A DNA stretch of 64,000 nucleotides from Acorus gramineus (taxonomy: Eukaryota > Streptophyta > Magnoliopsida > Acorales > Acoraceae), in NCBI GenBank assembly GCA_030737835.1, contig JAUJYN010000092.1, positions 62,001 through 126,000 of the forward strand, read 5' to 3'. Shown piece after piece: positions 22,223 to 32,935 of this stretch (position 1 is the first letter of the stretch; each line of letters begins with the position of its first letter). The translations under genes were made by a program, and so were the position numbers. A model generated the notes under the pieces. That model made no database searches. It had not been told where the DNA came from and worked only from the letters and a program-made list of their open reading frames with translations.

Positions 22223-22330
22223 TGTTAGAATCAGATAATGAAATCCTTGTATTGGTTTGATCCCTTTATATATAAGTACACACAGGATTACACATGTAAT
22301 ATACTATGACATAACACATATAATTTAACA
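22223..22330 (-). repeat. 5' LTR of the copia element
   Basis: 108 bp, TGTTAAATT...GATTCTAACA in element orientation. A TATATAAA box is present at about 22265-22272 (minus strand), a plausible promoter. The other copy is at 8751-8858. Confidence 0.93.
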
Positions 22331-22676
22331 GCATTCAATTCAAATATATGCCAAGATTGGGTGGGTAGGATTCCATTACTTGTTTATTTTGTTTGTTTAT
22401 ATACTAATTTTGTCCGTGTGTATAAACAATATAATATTAATGATAATATTTTTGATGATTAATAAGTAAATTGCAATAAATGTGGAGTTGTGAAGTTTGT
22501 TATGAAACATGTATCTATTCTTTATTATATTTTTATTACTTAGTTTTTGTTTTTATTTTACCCTCCAATAAATTGAAGAATTATTTATATTCTATTTTTT
22601 TTTAACATTTAAGATTTCAAATATATATCATAAATATAATTTAAGATTTCTATTATTTCTATTACTTATTTTATTA
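22331..22676 (-). repeat. Upstream flank of the relic third F-box locus
   Basis: It continues the sequence broken at 8745 and aligns with about 49050-49370 and 56275-56595, upstream of the intact F-box genes. Landmarks are atatatgccaagatt, ggattccattacttg and gtaaattg. A short further piece resumes at 23416-23522 after the MITE. Confidence 0.75.
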
Positions 22677-22685
22677 TAAAATTTA

Positions 22686-23406
22686 GGAAAAATACCCAAA
22701 AAAATCTTTCTAAAATCAGCCACTTTTTAAAATTATACAAGAAAAGTATCGTTTCACAATTTTAGAAACTAAAAAGACTAACATACACTTATGTAATTTT
22801 TAAACTCTTTCATCATATTTAAAATTTTTTTTAAGCATCATCTATTTGAAAAATAATATTAATATAAGAAATGATTTTTACTTTATAATGATTTTACATG
22901 TTATTGAAATTTTTTAAGTATGTTAAAAAAAAAGTTTAAATTTTTAAAATTATCATTCATAATTTTTTTTTTAAAATGTCTTTTTCTTAACTTTTTAAAG
23001 TTTTTTTTTAATTTTTTGTTATTTATATTTTATAAGTGTCTTGCATATATTAAACATATATAACTATCCCAAAAGACTTTAAAGTTTAAAATATCTAAAA
23101 AATAGTTATAAAGAAAATTTTTTATTTTTTATAATTTAACTCTTAATGGTGTATTTAAATATATAAAAATAATAATAAACTTCATGTACAAATTAAAAAA
23201 ATATTTTATTATTTATTAATGTTTTTTAATTGGGATGTTAAAAAATTAAATATATGTGATAATATTTAAATAGTAGAAGACATAGGGGTGAGACAAGTCA
23301 TTTTACTTTCTAAAATTCTAAAATAAAAAGTTTTTAGGTAATTTTTTTAAAAATGACTGATTGGGTGTATTTCCAATACATAGAAGATTTGTTTGGGTAT
23401 TTTCCC
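22686..23406. mobile_element. Mutator-type MITE with perfect 9-bp TSD
   Basis: Terminal inverted repeats are GGAAAAATACCCAAAAAAAT on the left and, read inward from the right, GGGAAAATACCCAAACAAAT. TAAAATTTA occurs exactly at both flanks (22677-22685 and 23407-23415). The corresponding site in the two F-box paralogues is unoccupied and reads tataattta, near 49372 and 56592. The 721-bp interior is AT-rich with no ORF. Confidence 0.85.
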
Positions 23407-23522
23407 TAAAATTTAACAACTACTTCTGTTTATATATTCAAAAATTAAGATTTCTAAAATAAAATCTAAATCAATTTTTTTTAATATATTCAAAAAATCT
23501 AAATATAATTATATAGAAATAA

Positions 23523-24082
23523 TCGATATATCTCCTTCGAAACTTATGAAAATCGGCAAATCACTTAGGTCTATATCTTATTAGGCTTTTTTATTAGTCC
23601 CTACCAAAAATTAAACTATTCAAATCTATGGTAAAACACTTTTAAAATTTACTATCTATCTTAGAAAAATTAGAAAAGGTCCATGTAAAATCAATAAATC
23701 CCCTTATAAATTTATTAAAATTATTTATTATCCAAAAATATTAATTAAATTTAATTAAAAAAAAAATATATTACATGTAGTTTATAGTTTTATACAATAT
23801 GTTTTAAACAAATCAATTCCAATTTAAATTAAACAAATTTGTAGTTTTAATGCACATATAAGTGATTTTTAAATAGGATTTCATAATTTGTTTTATAATG
23901 AAAATACACAATTTTTAGACCGTAGGAGGCTTCTCAACAGAGGTGGCAAGGGCATTCTCGGTGTTCTTGCATTTGAAGGGTATTTCGGTAAAAAAAAAAT
24001 ACTAATTAAGATTTTTAACAATTTTTCAAGGTACTTATTTGAATACTATTTTCATATATCTCTTTAACCAAAATGAAATATT
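23523..24082 (+). repeat. Dispersed AT-rich repeat Y, copy 1
   Basis: It aligns with 39064-39561 in the same orientation. Shared landmarks are atatagttttaatgcacatataagt, split by small differences, then gaaaatacacaatttt and gaccgtaggag, then ttaaccaaaatgaaatatt. Its left end (tcgatatatctcc...tgaaaatcgg) resembles the reverse complement of the right end of copy 2, so the family probably has long inverted ends, with one end lost from each copy. No ORF. Confidence 0.6.
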
Positions 24083-25744
24083 CATTTATTAATAATGACT
24101 CCATGACAAAGCATATACGTAATGTCATATATATTTTTCAAGTCATTTTTGATAACTACCAACCACAATTGTGGGACAGCTAAGGGTTCCTCGTATGAAA
24201 CCGTGTGAATTCAATTGCATTTGTTTGGTTATCACAGTTGAATTGTTTATCATTCACAATAATCGTTTTTGTTGAATATTATTATTTTTTGAAGAACATA
24301 TAGAAGCAAATCGGAAGATTTTTTTGAGGTTTTTCAACCACAGATTTATTTTTTGAGAGGAATTTTATATCTGATTTGATTGGAAATTACAATTGATCGA
24401 TTTGGCTATCGATTTCAATGTCTGTTTATTCAAGTGTGATTTTGTTTATTTGTCTGTTTATGAATTTGTGATAATTTTTTTCTTGAATTTGGTGTTTTGA
24501 CGTTAAATCTGGCAACATATAATGCGTTTGTTTTACAATTTTTTTTTCCTTTAAATCTGGTCTTTAATTTTAAATTTTTTTTTTTTTAGGACTTTTATAG
24601 TTCTTATGTTATTTTAGACTTATATGAATTATTATTTTTATAAGCCAGTTACAATTTTCAAACTAATTTGAACCTTTATGTATCATTTTTTTTATAAGCC
24701 AGTTACATTAATTGATGGAACTGACTTTTACTATATATAAGCTAGTACATTTTGATTTTGCCAGTTGAACTAGTTGGAAAATGATATAATTAAAAGTCCT
24801 GAAAATATCATATACTCTTCTTTTTCTTTTTTTAAGGTAAAGATGGTTCATTTGTATTCATGTGGAAGAAAAGGGTCAAGATGACAAAAGGAAATTAAAA
24901 AGGGTCAAATTTACAGATGGTCACTCTCACTCCATGATGCGAAAATGGAAATTCTTTTGTATAAAATGCATGTAACTTCAAATAATCGTTTATGTATATG
25001 ATCATGATGATTTTTTGGGATGGGGTCAGGCGTATCAAAGCTCGTCTAGTTAAGATCCACTTGCTAGTTGTGTTGTTTATTCTAAATTTTGAAATTCATC
25101 ATTTACCAAGCTGGAGGACTTTTGGAAATCATTGGATCATTTTTAGAACTAATTATGAAACTAATTTTACCTGTGCAAAATCAGATTTCAGATAGTCAGT
25201 TCTCAACAAGTTTTTTTTTTAAAAAATTGTAAAATTATTAGTTTGAAATTAGATTTTCTATGATTATGAAAAAGATAATTGATAATAACATTTTAAAAAT
25301 AATCAAAATTTGAAAATTGGTTTTAAATTTGATCTAAATTTTCATTTTAAACAATTTTCAAAATATGTTTTTTTTTCAATCAGTGTTTTATAAATAAAAT
25401 ACTTTTATAAGTAATCATTCGAAAAAACTATTTTATTGATTTTTAATAAATAAAAAAAATTAAAACAAAAAACAACGTGTCAAAACACAATCTGAAAATG
25501 ATTGTTACTAAATAATCCCCTATTTGTAATCAATTTTTAAAAACATCTTAAAACAATTGATTAAGGAAAAAACTATCTCAATCAACAATTTCACAAAGCT
25601 TTTGTTTGTTGACTTTTATGACATAAAAATCAAAATCCAATATCAAAAGTTACAGTTCAAGATAACCCCTTTAAACCCAATTACCTAAAACTCATGTTAC
25701 AAAAACACAATCTATTTTACAATTGGTTTAAAAAAAAAAAAACT
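24083..25744. other. AT-rich stretch, no gene seen
   Basis: No ORF above background, no terminus and no inverted repeat that I can support. Homopolymer runs are frequent. Confidence 0.5.
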
Positions 25745-26400
25745 CAATCTATTTCCCTTGTCACGGGCGACGTCGACCGGCGTCTGGCCGCGGACGTTGG
25801 CAATTCCCCTATCTCAAGCAGCGCTACCATCTCAAGCAGCGCCACCACCATCTCCCAGTTCCCGTTCGCCGCCGCCCTATACAAAGCCGTCCTCCCATCT
25901 GCGCTCTTCGCGTCCTTATCCGCCCCTCACTCCACCAACATCCTCACCATCCTCACGTGCCCCTTCCCCGCCGCCACGTGCACCGACGTCCTCCCCTCCA
26001 ACACCCCCTCATCTATCATCCCCTCCACTGCCTCCCTCCTGTCCTCCCACCCCGCACTAGTGCCGCCGCCTCAGCAACCCTCGCGCCGCCTCCGCGTCTC
26101 CGGCGGAGACGGCGTGGAGGAGAAGCGCGAGGTAGACGACGCGGAGCTTGACGTCGTAGGTGGCGGCGTGGCGGAGGAGAACAAGGCCTTGACGGAGTTG
26201 GGGTGGTGGAGGTCAAAGGCGGTGACTGAGGCGACGACGGTTTTGATGAGGAAGCAGTCGGAGGGGGAACGGGGGAAGGAGGAGGGGAGGGAGGGTTGAG
26301 GTTTGAGGATGACGTGGAAGGAGGAGGAGGAGGAGAGGTGGGGGGGGGGGGGGGGGGCGGAGGGACGAGGTTTGGACTTTGAAGGCTATTGGGGGGTTGG
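25745..26400 (-). pseudogene. VAPYRIN-like (MSP plus ankyrin repeat) gene remnant
   Basis: A GC-rich island in AT-rich surroundings. On the minus strand, from 26400 down, PIAFKVQTSS and, after a poly(C) tract, FHVILKPQPSLPSS and FPRSPSDCFLIKTVVA match the later part of a major sperm protein (MSP/VAP) domain. A frame change gives TYDVKLRVVYLALLLHAVSAGD. Further down, GRTSVHVAAGKGHVRMV, GADKDAKSADGRTALYRAAANGN and, after another frameshift, GQTPVDVARDKG are ankyrin repeats. The first and last of these keep the TPLHxAA-type logic. Several frameshifts and a stop (LVE*GADKD) kill it. Intact family members pair an N-terminal MSP domain with C-terminal ankyrin repeats; VAPYRIN itself acts in symbiotic accommodation, but many relatives are uncharacterised. 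The N-terminus and most repeats are missing. Domain-order similarity is clear; the exact orthologue is inferred. Confidence 0.75.
26340..26357 (+). repeat. Poly(G) run inside the pseudogene
   Basis: A homopolymer of about 18 G interrupts the MSP coding sequence. It probably reflects slippage in a CCN-rich proline stretch, and assembly may be uncertain here. Confidence 0.8.
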
Positions 26401-27863
26401 GTGGAGGGATTTGTGGGTGACTTTTGTTGGAATTTTATTGTATGAGTTACAGATGAAATCATTGCATGCATTTGTAACTCCTACCTTCATTATTTAGTGG
26501 AGGATGTGAATTAAATGGAAAAAGCGTTTCAATTGAAATCAGTTTCATTAGCATAAAAATGGTTATAATTAATTGTGATTGTCCATTAGAATTTAAAGCA
26601 TATACGTTTTCATGTGTGTTGTGACTATAAATATTCATGGCTAACTCTCATGCATGAGAGGAATATAATCAGAGAAATAATCTCTTATGTGTAGTGGTGT
26701 TTTAGCCAACATAGCTGATTCCACTGTGTTATAGATTTTATTTTACTCATTTTTCCTCCAAGCCATAGTTCTCGACACCTTGTTGTTTGATCCAATTCCT
26801 GATCTGGGTGTCTGAAAAGATTGTAGTCTGTTCACCGTGGTTCTTCCGTAGCTTGCACCCCGGAAGAAAAAAACTATTGTCGTCGTATCTCTCAGTGATA
26901 TGAGCCATTCAACCCTATGCGTGAGGGTGCCTTATTCACCAAAGACAAAGTGTCTTGACTCACTTCTGCATTTCTTGATACACTTTTCTAATCCCTTACT
27001 CATTTATTTCGTGCTTTTACGATATATTTTAAAGTATGCATGATTTAATATATATTTGATGCTTATATTCTTAATGTGTTAATTATAAGAATTTGTGTTC
27101 AGCCTAATATTTATTTGTTACGGATAAATTTTTTTAACATCGGTGAATAAGTACACAAATTCTTCTATTTGAAATTAATATATGCTAGATTTAAATGGAT
27201 TACATGTGTTAATCTTTGTTAGAGATAATGGGAAATGTTGGATATACGGAATGGCATGCATGCAAATATTGGAATAAAATGCATCCGTTATGTTTTATTT
27301 TTTCATAAACGCATATGATGTGTTAAATTTGCATGAAACAATTGCATGCATTTACAAACATGAGTTACAAATTATTCATTACCGTTGAGCGTTATAAATA
27401 TTCATGTTCTAATACGATTTAATGTAAATAGATACTTAATATCATCTGAATATTGATATTCAGAAAAATTGGTGTAAAAGAATCTGGTTAATTCTCCTCT
27501 AATTTTTCATTTTCTAAATAAACATCTCTCTGGGCCGTAGAGTTCAATTTAATTTGAAGTATTATTTACTGGTTTAATCTCTAAATAAGGTCAATGTTCC
27601 ATCATATAATGTTTGTCGGTTATCTTATTTTCCTTTGATAAATAAGGATGGGTGGCATTTGTTTATGTTCTATGAAAAGAAAAAAAATGTCATGCATGCA
27701 TTTTCATATGGGGTCTCATTCTGCATGAGTATGAGTTGGGATTGCTGGCCATATCTTTCATGAGATAATATATGTCATGCAATGAACGTTTTATCTTTTC
27801 AAAAACTGTGAACAGGTGCATTGAAACCATTTCAAAACAGTAATGCATACATACATGTGATGT
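26401..27863. other. Intergenic stretch, possible decayed LTR
   Basis: No coding region was found. 26427-27141 begins TGTTGGAATTTTATTG and ends TTTTTAACA, with a TATAAATA box near 26626, so it could be an old solo LTR. The flanking five bases do not match. A similar tataaatattcatg occurs near 27400, next to a gcatgcattt-rich region. I treat the LTR idea as weak. Confidence 0.3.
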
Positions 27864-28472
27864 TTGCTCTATGGCCGCAGCCGCAGGTCCCCCTTGTGTT
27901 GGGACGAGGTCGGAGAGCGCCAGTTGGAGGGACCAGAGATCATCCACCAGACCTCAGAGATGGTGAAGACGATTCGCAAGCGTATCCGAGTTGCTCAGAG
28001 TCGTCAGAAGAGCTACGCCGACCGTCATCGCCGTGAGCTCGCCTTCGAGGTTGGTGACCATGTCTTCCTGAAGGTGTCCCCGATGAAGGGCATCTTCCGT
28101 TTCGGCATGCGGGGCAAGCTGAGTCCGCGTTTCATTGGGCCGTTCCTCATCCTTGAGCGAGTTGGAGAGGTGGCCTATCGCATAGCTCTGCCCCCACAGT
28201 TGGCTCAGGCCCATGACGTCTTCCATGTCTCGCAGCTGAGGCGTTACGTCCACGATCCTGCTCACGTCATCCCGTTCGAGCCGCTCCTCTTCAAGCCGGA
28301 CTTGTCATTCGTGGAGCAGCCGATTGAGATCCTGGACCGCCGCGAGAAGAGGCTCCGCACCAAGACTGTCCAGCTGGTCAAGGTGCGATGGCAGCACCGT
28401 TCCGGTGCCGAGGCCACTTGGGAGCTCGAGGACGCCATGCGTGACGCATATCCGCATCTTTTTCCTTCCTAG
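27864..28472 (+). pseudogene. Chromovirus integrase C-terminus with chromodomain
   Basis: An open 200-residue frame starts inside the integrase (LYGRSRRSPLCWDEVGE) and runs to a TAG at about 28470. Visible parts are RQKSYADRHRRELAFEVGD and VFLKVSPMKG (the GPY/F-containing module, with RFIGPFLILERVG), then VFHVSQLRRY. The C-terminal chromodomain is PIEILDRREKRLRTKTV, then VKVRWQHRSGAEATWE. In intact chromoviruses the chromodomain guides integration to particular chromatin. The frame is clean, but all upstream domains are missing and there is no proper start, so it is a fragment, not a gene. Confidence 0.9.
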
Positions 28473-28507
28473 ATGTTTTTGTATTTATTTTGAGGACAAA
28501 ATTTCCT

Positions 28508-28520
28508 AAGGGGGGAAGAA
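28508..28520 (+). other. Polypurine tract of the chromovirus
   Basis: aaggggggaagaa directly precedes the TGTTATATATG start of the LTR, 35 bases after the polyprotein stop codon. It is the plus-strand priming site. Confidence 0.88.
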
Positions 28521-29476
28521 TGTTATATATGTGTCACTTTTAGCCTTCTGGTAACCATTGGAGCATTCTAGCAGTTTTTCAACTTTTTCTTTTTTAAATC
28601 GGAACTGCTAAAATCTCAAACTTTTGGCTATCACCATGAGTTTGAGAGCTCCGATTGAAAATCTAACTGCATATTATGTGTCCTAGTGCCATTTCAAGCC
28701 ACTCACGAAAATTTCATCGAATTCCGGTAACGTTTCAGAATTTCGCAGTTCCGAATCGTATCCGGGTTTTGACCGAGCGAAAAGTCATTGGGAGACTTGA
28801 CTTGGTCAATGTTGACCCTTGACTTGGTCAATTGGTTTTGTTTGGTAGTGTGGTTGGGTTGACTAGGGTCAAAGCTCACCTAAACCTAACTAAACCTAAT
28901 TAGCCCTAAGTGTAAGTGGGTGTGAGTGTGTGTGGTGTGTGTGTGTGCCTAAATAAAAGTCCACGCCCAAGAATAGTTCCCCCTCCCCTATTCATCTTCT
29001 TCTCCACCTCTCTCAATCTCTCTCTCCCTTCTCTTTAAAACCCCCATTTGATCTAGCTAGAGTGGTTGAACAAGAAAACCCTAGAAGGAGAAAAGGAAGG
29101 TGAGGACCCGATCTATCTTTCCATGGTCTTGGATTTCCATTCCCCTTTGTTTTTCCTCCTCTCTAAGCTTCTTTTCTCCTCTGTTTTCAGCCCCTCTTTG
29201 GCTGAGAAGAGGGCTTGGTGGTGGAGGTCTTGGTGGTGAAATCGGTGCGCGAAGAGCACCCGAAGTTCCCTCCTTTCCTTTCCTCCCTTGGGTAAGCTTT
29301 CCTCCCCCTTATTTCTAGTTTAGATGCATGTTTAGGATGTGTATTTGGATGTGCAAGGTGTGCATGTGTGTTTGGGGTGAGGGAGGGCTGAGGGAGGTGG
29401 TGGGGTTGGCTCGGGCGCGCGTGCGGACTCATCCGTGCGCGCGATGCTGCGCACGCAAGCAAGCGCAGGCATCGCT

Positions 29477-32400
29477 TGTTATATATGTGTCACTTTTTGG
29501 CCTGCTGGTAACCATTGGAGCATTTTGACAGTTTTTGAGTTTTTTTTGTTTTTCGATCGGAACCGCTAAAATTTTGGACTGTTAGCTATCGTCCTGAGCT
29601 AGAGGACTCCAATTGAAAATCTAACTGCATATTATGTGTCCTGGTGCCTTCCTAAGCCACTCATGCAATTTTCATGGAATTCTGGCAACGTTTCTGAAAT
29701 TTCACAATTCCGGGGCGTATCTGGGTTATGATCGAGGGAGAAGTCCTTGGGAGAGTTGACTCGGTCAAAGTGGGCCCATGACTTGGTCAACCCTTTTTGT
29801 TATTATTTGTGGTTGGGTTGACCCAAGTCAAAACTCACTTATCTCACCAAATCCTCACTTAAGCCCTAATTAATCTTGATTAACCCTAATCTAAGTGTTG
29901 ACTTTATATAAGTGGGGTGAGAAAAGTCATGCACTATTCATCATCTTCCTCATTTTGTTCTCTCTCTCCCTCTCTCAAAAACCTCCTTTTGAGCCCCTTG
30001 GAGTGCCCAAACCTTAAAACCCAAAGCATAGAAAGGTTAGATCGGCTCCCGATCTATCTACCGGTAGTTTCAAATTCGAATTCCGAGGTGTTTGGCCCCC
30101 TCTTACCCCCTCTTTTCTCCTCAGATTTGGGCCCTTCTTTGGCTAGGAGGAGATCTTGGTGGTGGGAGGCTTTGGGGAAGCATTTCGGTGCAAAAGGAGC
30201 TTCCGGTTCCCTTCCTTTCCTCTTTTTCCTTTGGGTAAGCTCTCCTTCCTTGCTTTTCTTGTTTAGATGCTTGTTAGGAGGGTGGGTTTGGGTGTTGGTG
30301 GCGGTGGGGGGTGATTGGTGGCTGTTTGAGGGTGGTCGGGGGCCTCAGGTGGCCGGTGGGTGGTGGAGAGGTGCTCGGGTAGGGTATAGGACTGTCTCGG
30401 GCAGGGTAGCCGGGGGTCTCGGGCAGCTCAGGCAGCAGGCCGCACCAGGTGGCCGGGCGCACGAGCGCGTACACGCGGGCATGCGCGCGTGGGCGTGCTC
30501 TCGGGTGGTGCGGAGGGGGAAGGCGTGCTGGGCGCGCTGGGTTGGCCGGCTGGGCTGTCCCGGGCGGGATGCCGGGCGTACTGGGAGCGCTCGGGAAGGT
30601 TGGCTGGGTAGGATGGCTGGGCTGTGCGCGCTGGTAGGCCGGGCAGGCAGGCTGGGCGCGCAGGTGAGCAGGGCAGGCGGTGCTCGGGCATCAGGCGGGT
30701 AGTGCCCGGGCGGGCAGGCGAGCGGTGCTCGGGCCACTCGGCGCTGCGCGCAGGCAGGCAGTGCGGGCAGGATGGCAAGCGTGCTGGGCGCGTGCTGCCA
30801 GGCGCGCTGGGCGCGTGTTGCCGGGCGTGCGCGTGGGCGCTGGGTGAGGGTCCCGGGCGCTGGGCACTGGGTCACGGGTGCTGGGCGCTGGGTGAGGGCC
30901 CCGGGCGCTGGGCGCTGGATGCTGAGCTCCACGCGGGCAGGGTGTGCAGGCCGTGCGGGTGTGCGCGCGAGTTGCTGCACTGGGGCGCAGCGAGCGCGCG
31001 GTGCACCCGGGGTGATCTGGCAGGGAGTCCGGGCGTGCATGCTGGGCCCGACAGTGCACCTGGGCGCGCGGGCCGGGGCTCGGGTGTGCGCCCGGGGCGG
31101 GTGGCCGTGCGAGCGGCTGCTCAGGGGTGCGAGAGTGAGTCGGGGTGCTTGGGCTAGCGTGCGTACGTGCCGTATGTACGTTTTCCCAAGTGTTGGGTAT
31201 TTTTAGTGTATTTTGGTGTAATTGTGGATTTTGCTCACCAAGTTCATATCATGTCTTGAAGATCTTGACGGACGGTCGCGCGACGACCCGATTTCCGGTG
31301 AGTGGGACAACCCAACCCAGTAGAGAGGCGTTATACTCATTTGGGCGTGTGCCGACCTCTTCTGGGGCACCATAGCTAATATTAATCTGTTTTGTATGTA
31401 TGTGTATGATCCATGCAAGCATGTTTTATTTGTAGTACGCATGCTACCCTAGACTTTTATGTTAGGGACTTACGCCCTTAGGTTGTGTAAGAGCCATGCA
31501 TCATGTTCCCTTGTTATCATGCTAGGAAAGCCCCGACCGACGCATGTCTCCCATTTAGTTTAACTTAATTAAATCAAATGCAACTTGTGGTATTTTTAGT
31601 TGCCTTAAGGAATGTTAAGGGGCCTTGCGAGGTCAACATTGAGACCCGGGCTAGGGTGCTCCGTGTTCCTTGTTTGGTTGTCGGGATGTCCTATGTCGGG
31701 ACCTCTTGGTGTCCTCCCAAGGTTTCTTTTCCCGATATTCATTTAATTATGTGTTTATATTACTAAAAGCATGCCTTAGAGAATATTATAACCTCGGGGT
31801 TATAATATATGTTTCCCCTCATCTTGGCTATGCGCCCTGGAGGAATTCTGATGAATTCAAGACATTAGAGTTATTGAGATGTATTGTCAGCGGATCTGAG
31901 TGGATCATATGCGTATGGATAGGCTGTTCCGTTCCCTTCGTTGGATCCGAGTAGAGACTGCCCGGCATTAGAAAGGCTACATCATGGAAGGCTCCCATCA
32001 GTAGGCACCTCATGATTTGGGACGGACTATGCTGAATGTGGGAGTGACCAAGCGGCCTACGGAGTGGGGAGAAACTATCGGTGGACCAAGGGTAACCGAC
32101 AGCCTAGTCAGTCCCAAAATCCTATGTCACCTTTGGAGAGGTGAGGGTGAGGGTGTGGTGGGTCGTCGATGCAGCGACCTACAGGATTGTGTAGTTCCAG
32201 ATTTCGAGGTTTTTAAATGACAATTTTTGGTTAATATAAACTGTGATGCATGGGTTGTGCTGTTCACTGAGTGTGTGGCTCACCCCTCGCATAATTATTT
32301 TCTCCAGTGATTACCGAGGCGGACCTGAAGGAGGAGCTCCTTGAGGCGTCTCATCAGTAGCGAGCAGCGCCACGTCCGAGCGAGTTTTTGAGGCCATCAG

Positions 32401-32699
32401 CACCCTTTCCTTGTATGTATATATTTTTGTGCTTGGACACCCAGTTGGGATTTTATTCAGATGTATCATGTATATTGGCTCTCACAGGACAGACGATTGT
32501 GTATTGAGTCTGTAGTATGTTTATTTACAGATTCAGTCTTTTGTTTCTGCATTTTGTGTATATATTATGTCAGCCTTTTTGTTGTCTTTGTGTCATTCTA
32601 ATTTCCTGTTTATGATATAATTATTGACCTCCCGTATAGACTGCTGATATCATGTATACACTTGCCGCGTCCCGGGGACGGCCGCCCTGGGGCGTGACA
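29477..32699 (+). mobile_element. Solo LTR of the chromovirus family nested in the 3' LTR
   Basis: It runs TGTTATATATGTGTCAC to GGGGCGTGACA, 3,223 bp. Flanks are tcgct (29472-29476) and gcgct (32700-32704), a 5-bp duplication with one mismatch. It inserted in the same orientation into the GC-rich part of an LTR of its own family. Long frames at 30345-31040 and elsewhere are products of GC-rich composition. Confidence 0.87.
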
Positions 32700-32935
32700 G
32701 CGCTGGGCGCGTGCTGTCGGGTGCTCCGGGAGCATGCGTGCGCGGGTGCTGCGCAGGGGGCGCAGTGCGCGCGGGGCGAGCGGGCGTGCGCGCGAGGTGC
32801 TGCGCTGGGGCGCAGTGCGCGGGGGTGCACCCGGGGCTGGGCGCGCGGGCGCGCGCGAGCTGCGCGTGAGCGGGGCAGCGTGCCCGGGGGCGCGGGCAGG
32901 CGCGGGGCAGCGTGTCTGGGCGCGCGGCAGTGCGA

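Larger units (their letters stand above)
8751..22330 (-). mobile_element. Degenerate Ty1/copia LTR retrotransposon interrupted by nested solo LTRs
   Basis: Two 108-bp LTRs (8751-8858 and 22223-22330) run TG...CA and are flanked by the perfect 5-bp duplication gcatt (8746-8750 and 22331-22335). Next to the right LTR is a tRNA-iMet-type primer binding site, so the element reads on the minus strand. Its order is protease, integrase, reverse transcriptase, RNase H, which is the copia order. Removing the nested insertions at 9940-16596 and 18389-20557 restores continuity in both places. Stops and frameshifts occur throughout, and the main gag body is unrecognisable. The LTRs differ at 11 of 108 positions in an ungapped comparison, so it is an old insertion. 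It landed in the relic F-box locus. Confidence 0.93.

Noticed and set aside
26016..26471. Proline-rich 151-residue minus-strand frame
   Set aside because: Only part of it follows the MSP/ankyrin frame; the rest is an out-of-frame reading of the VAPYRIN-like pseudogene through the poly(C) tract.
26427..27141. Solo LTR of a copia-type element
   Set aside because: TG...CA ends and a TATA box are present, but flanking bases do not match and no second copy is in the window; mentioned only as a weak possibility.
30345..31206. Frames of 120-260 residues in 29917-31206
   Set aside because: Same situation in the homologous LTR core: opposite-strand open frames and low complexity.
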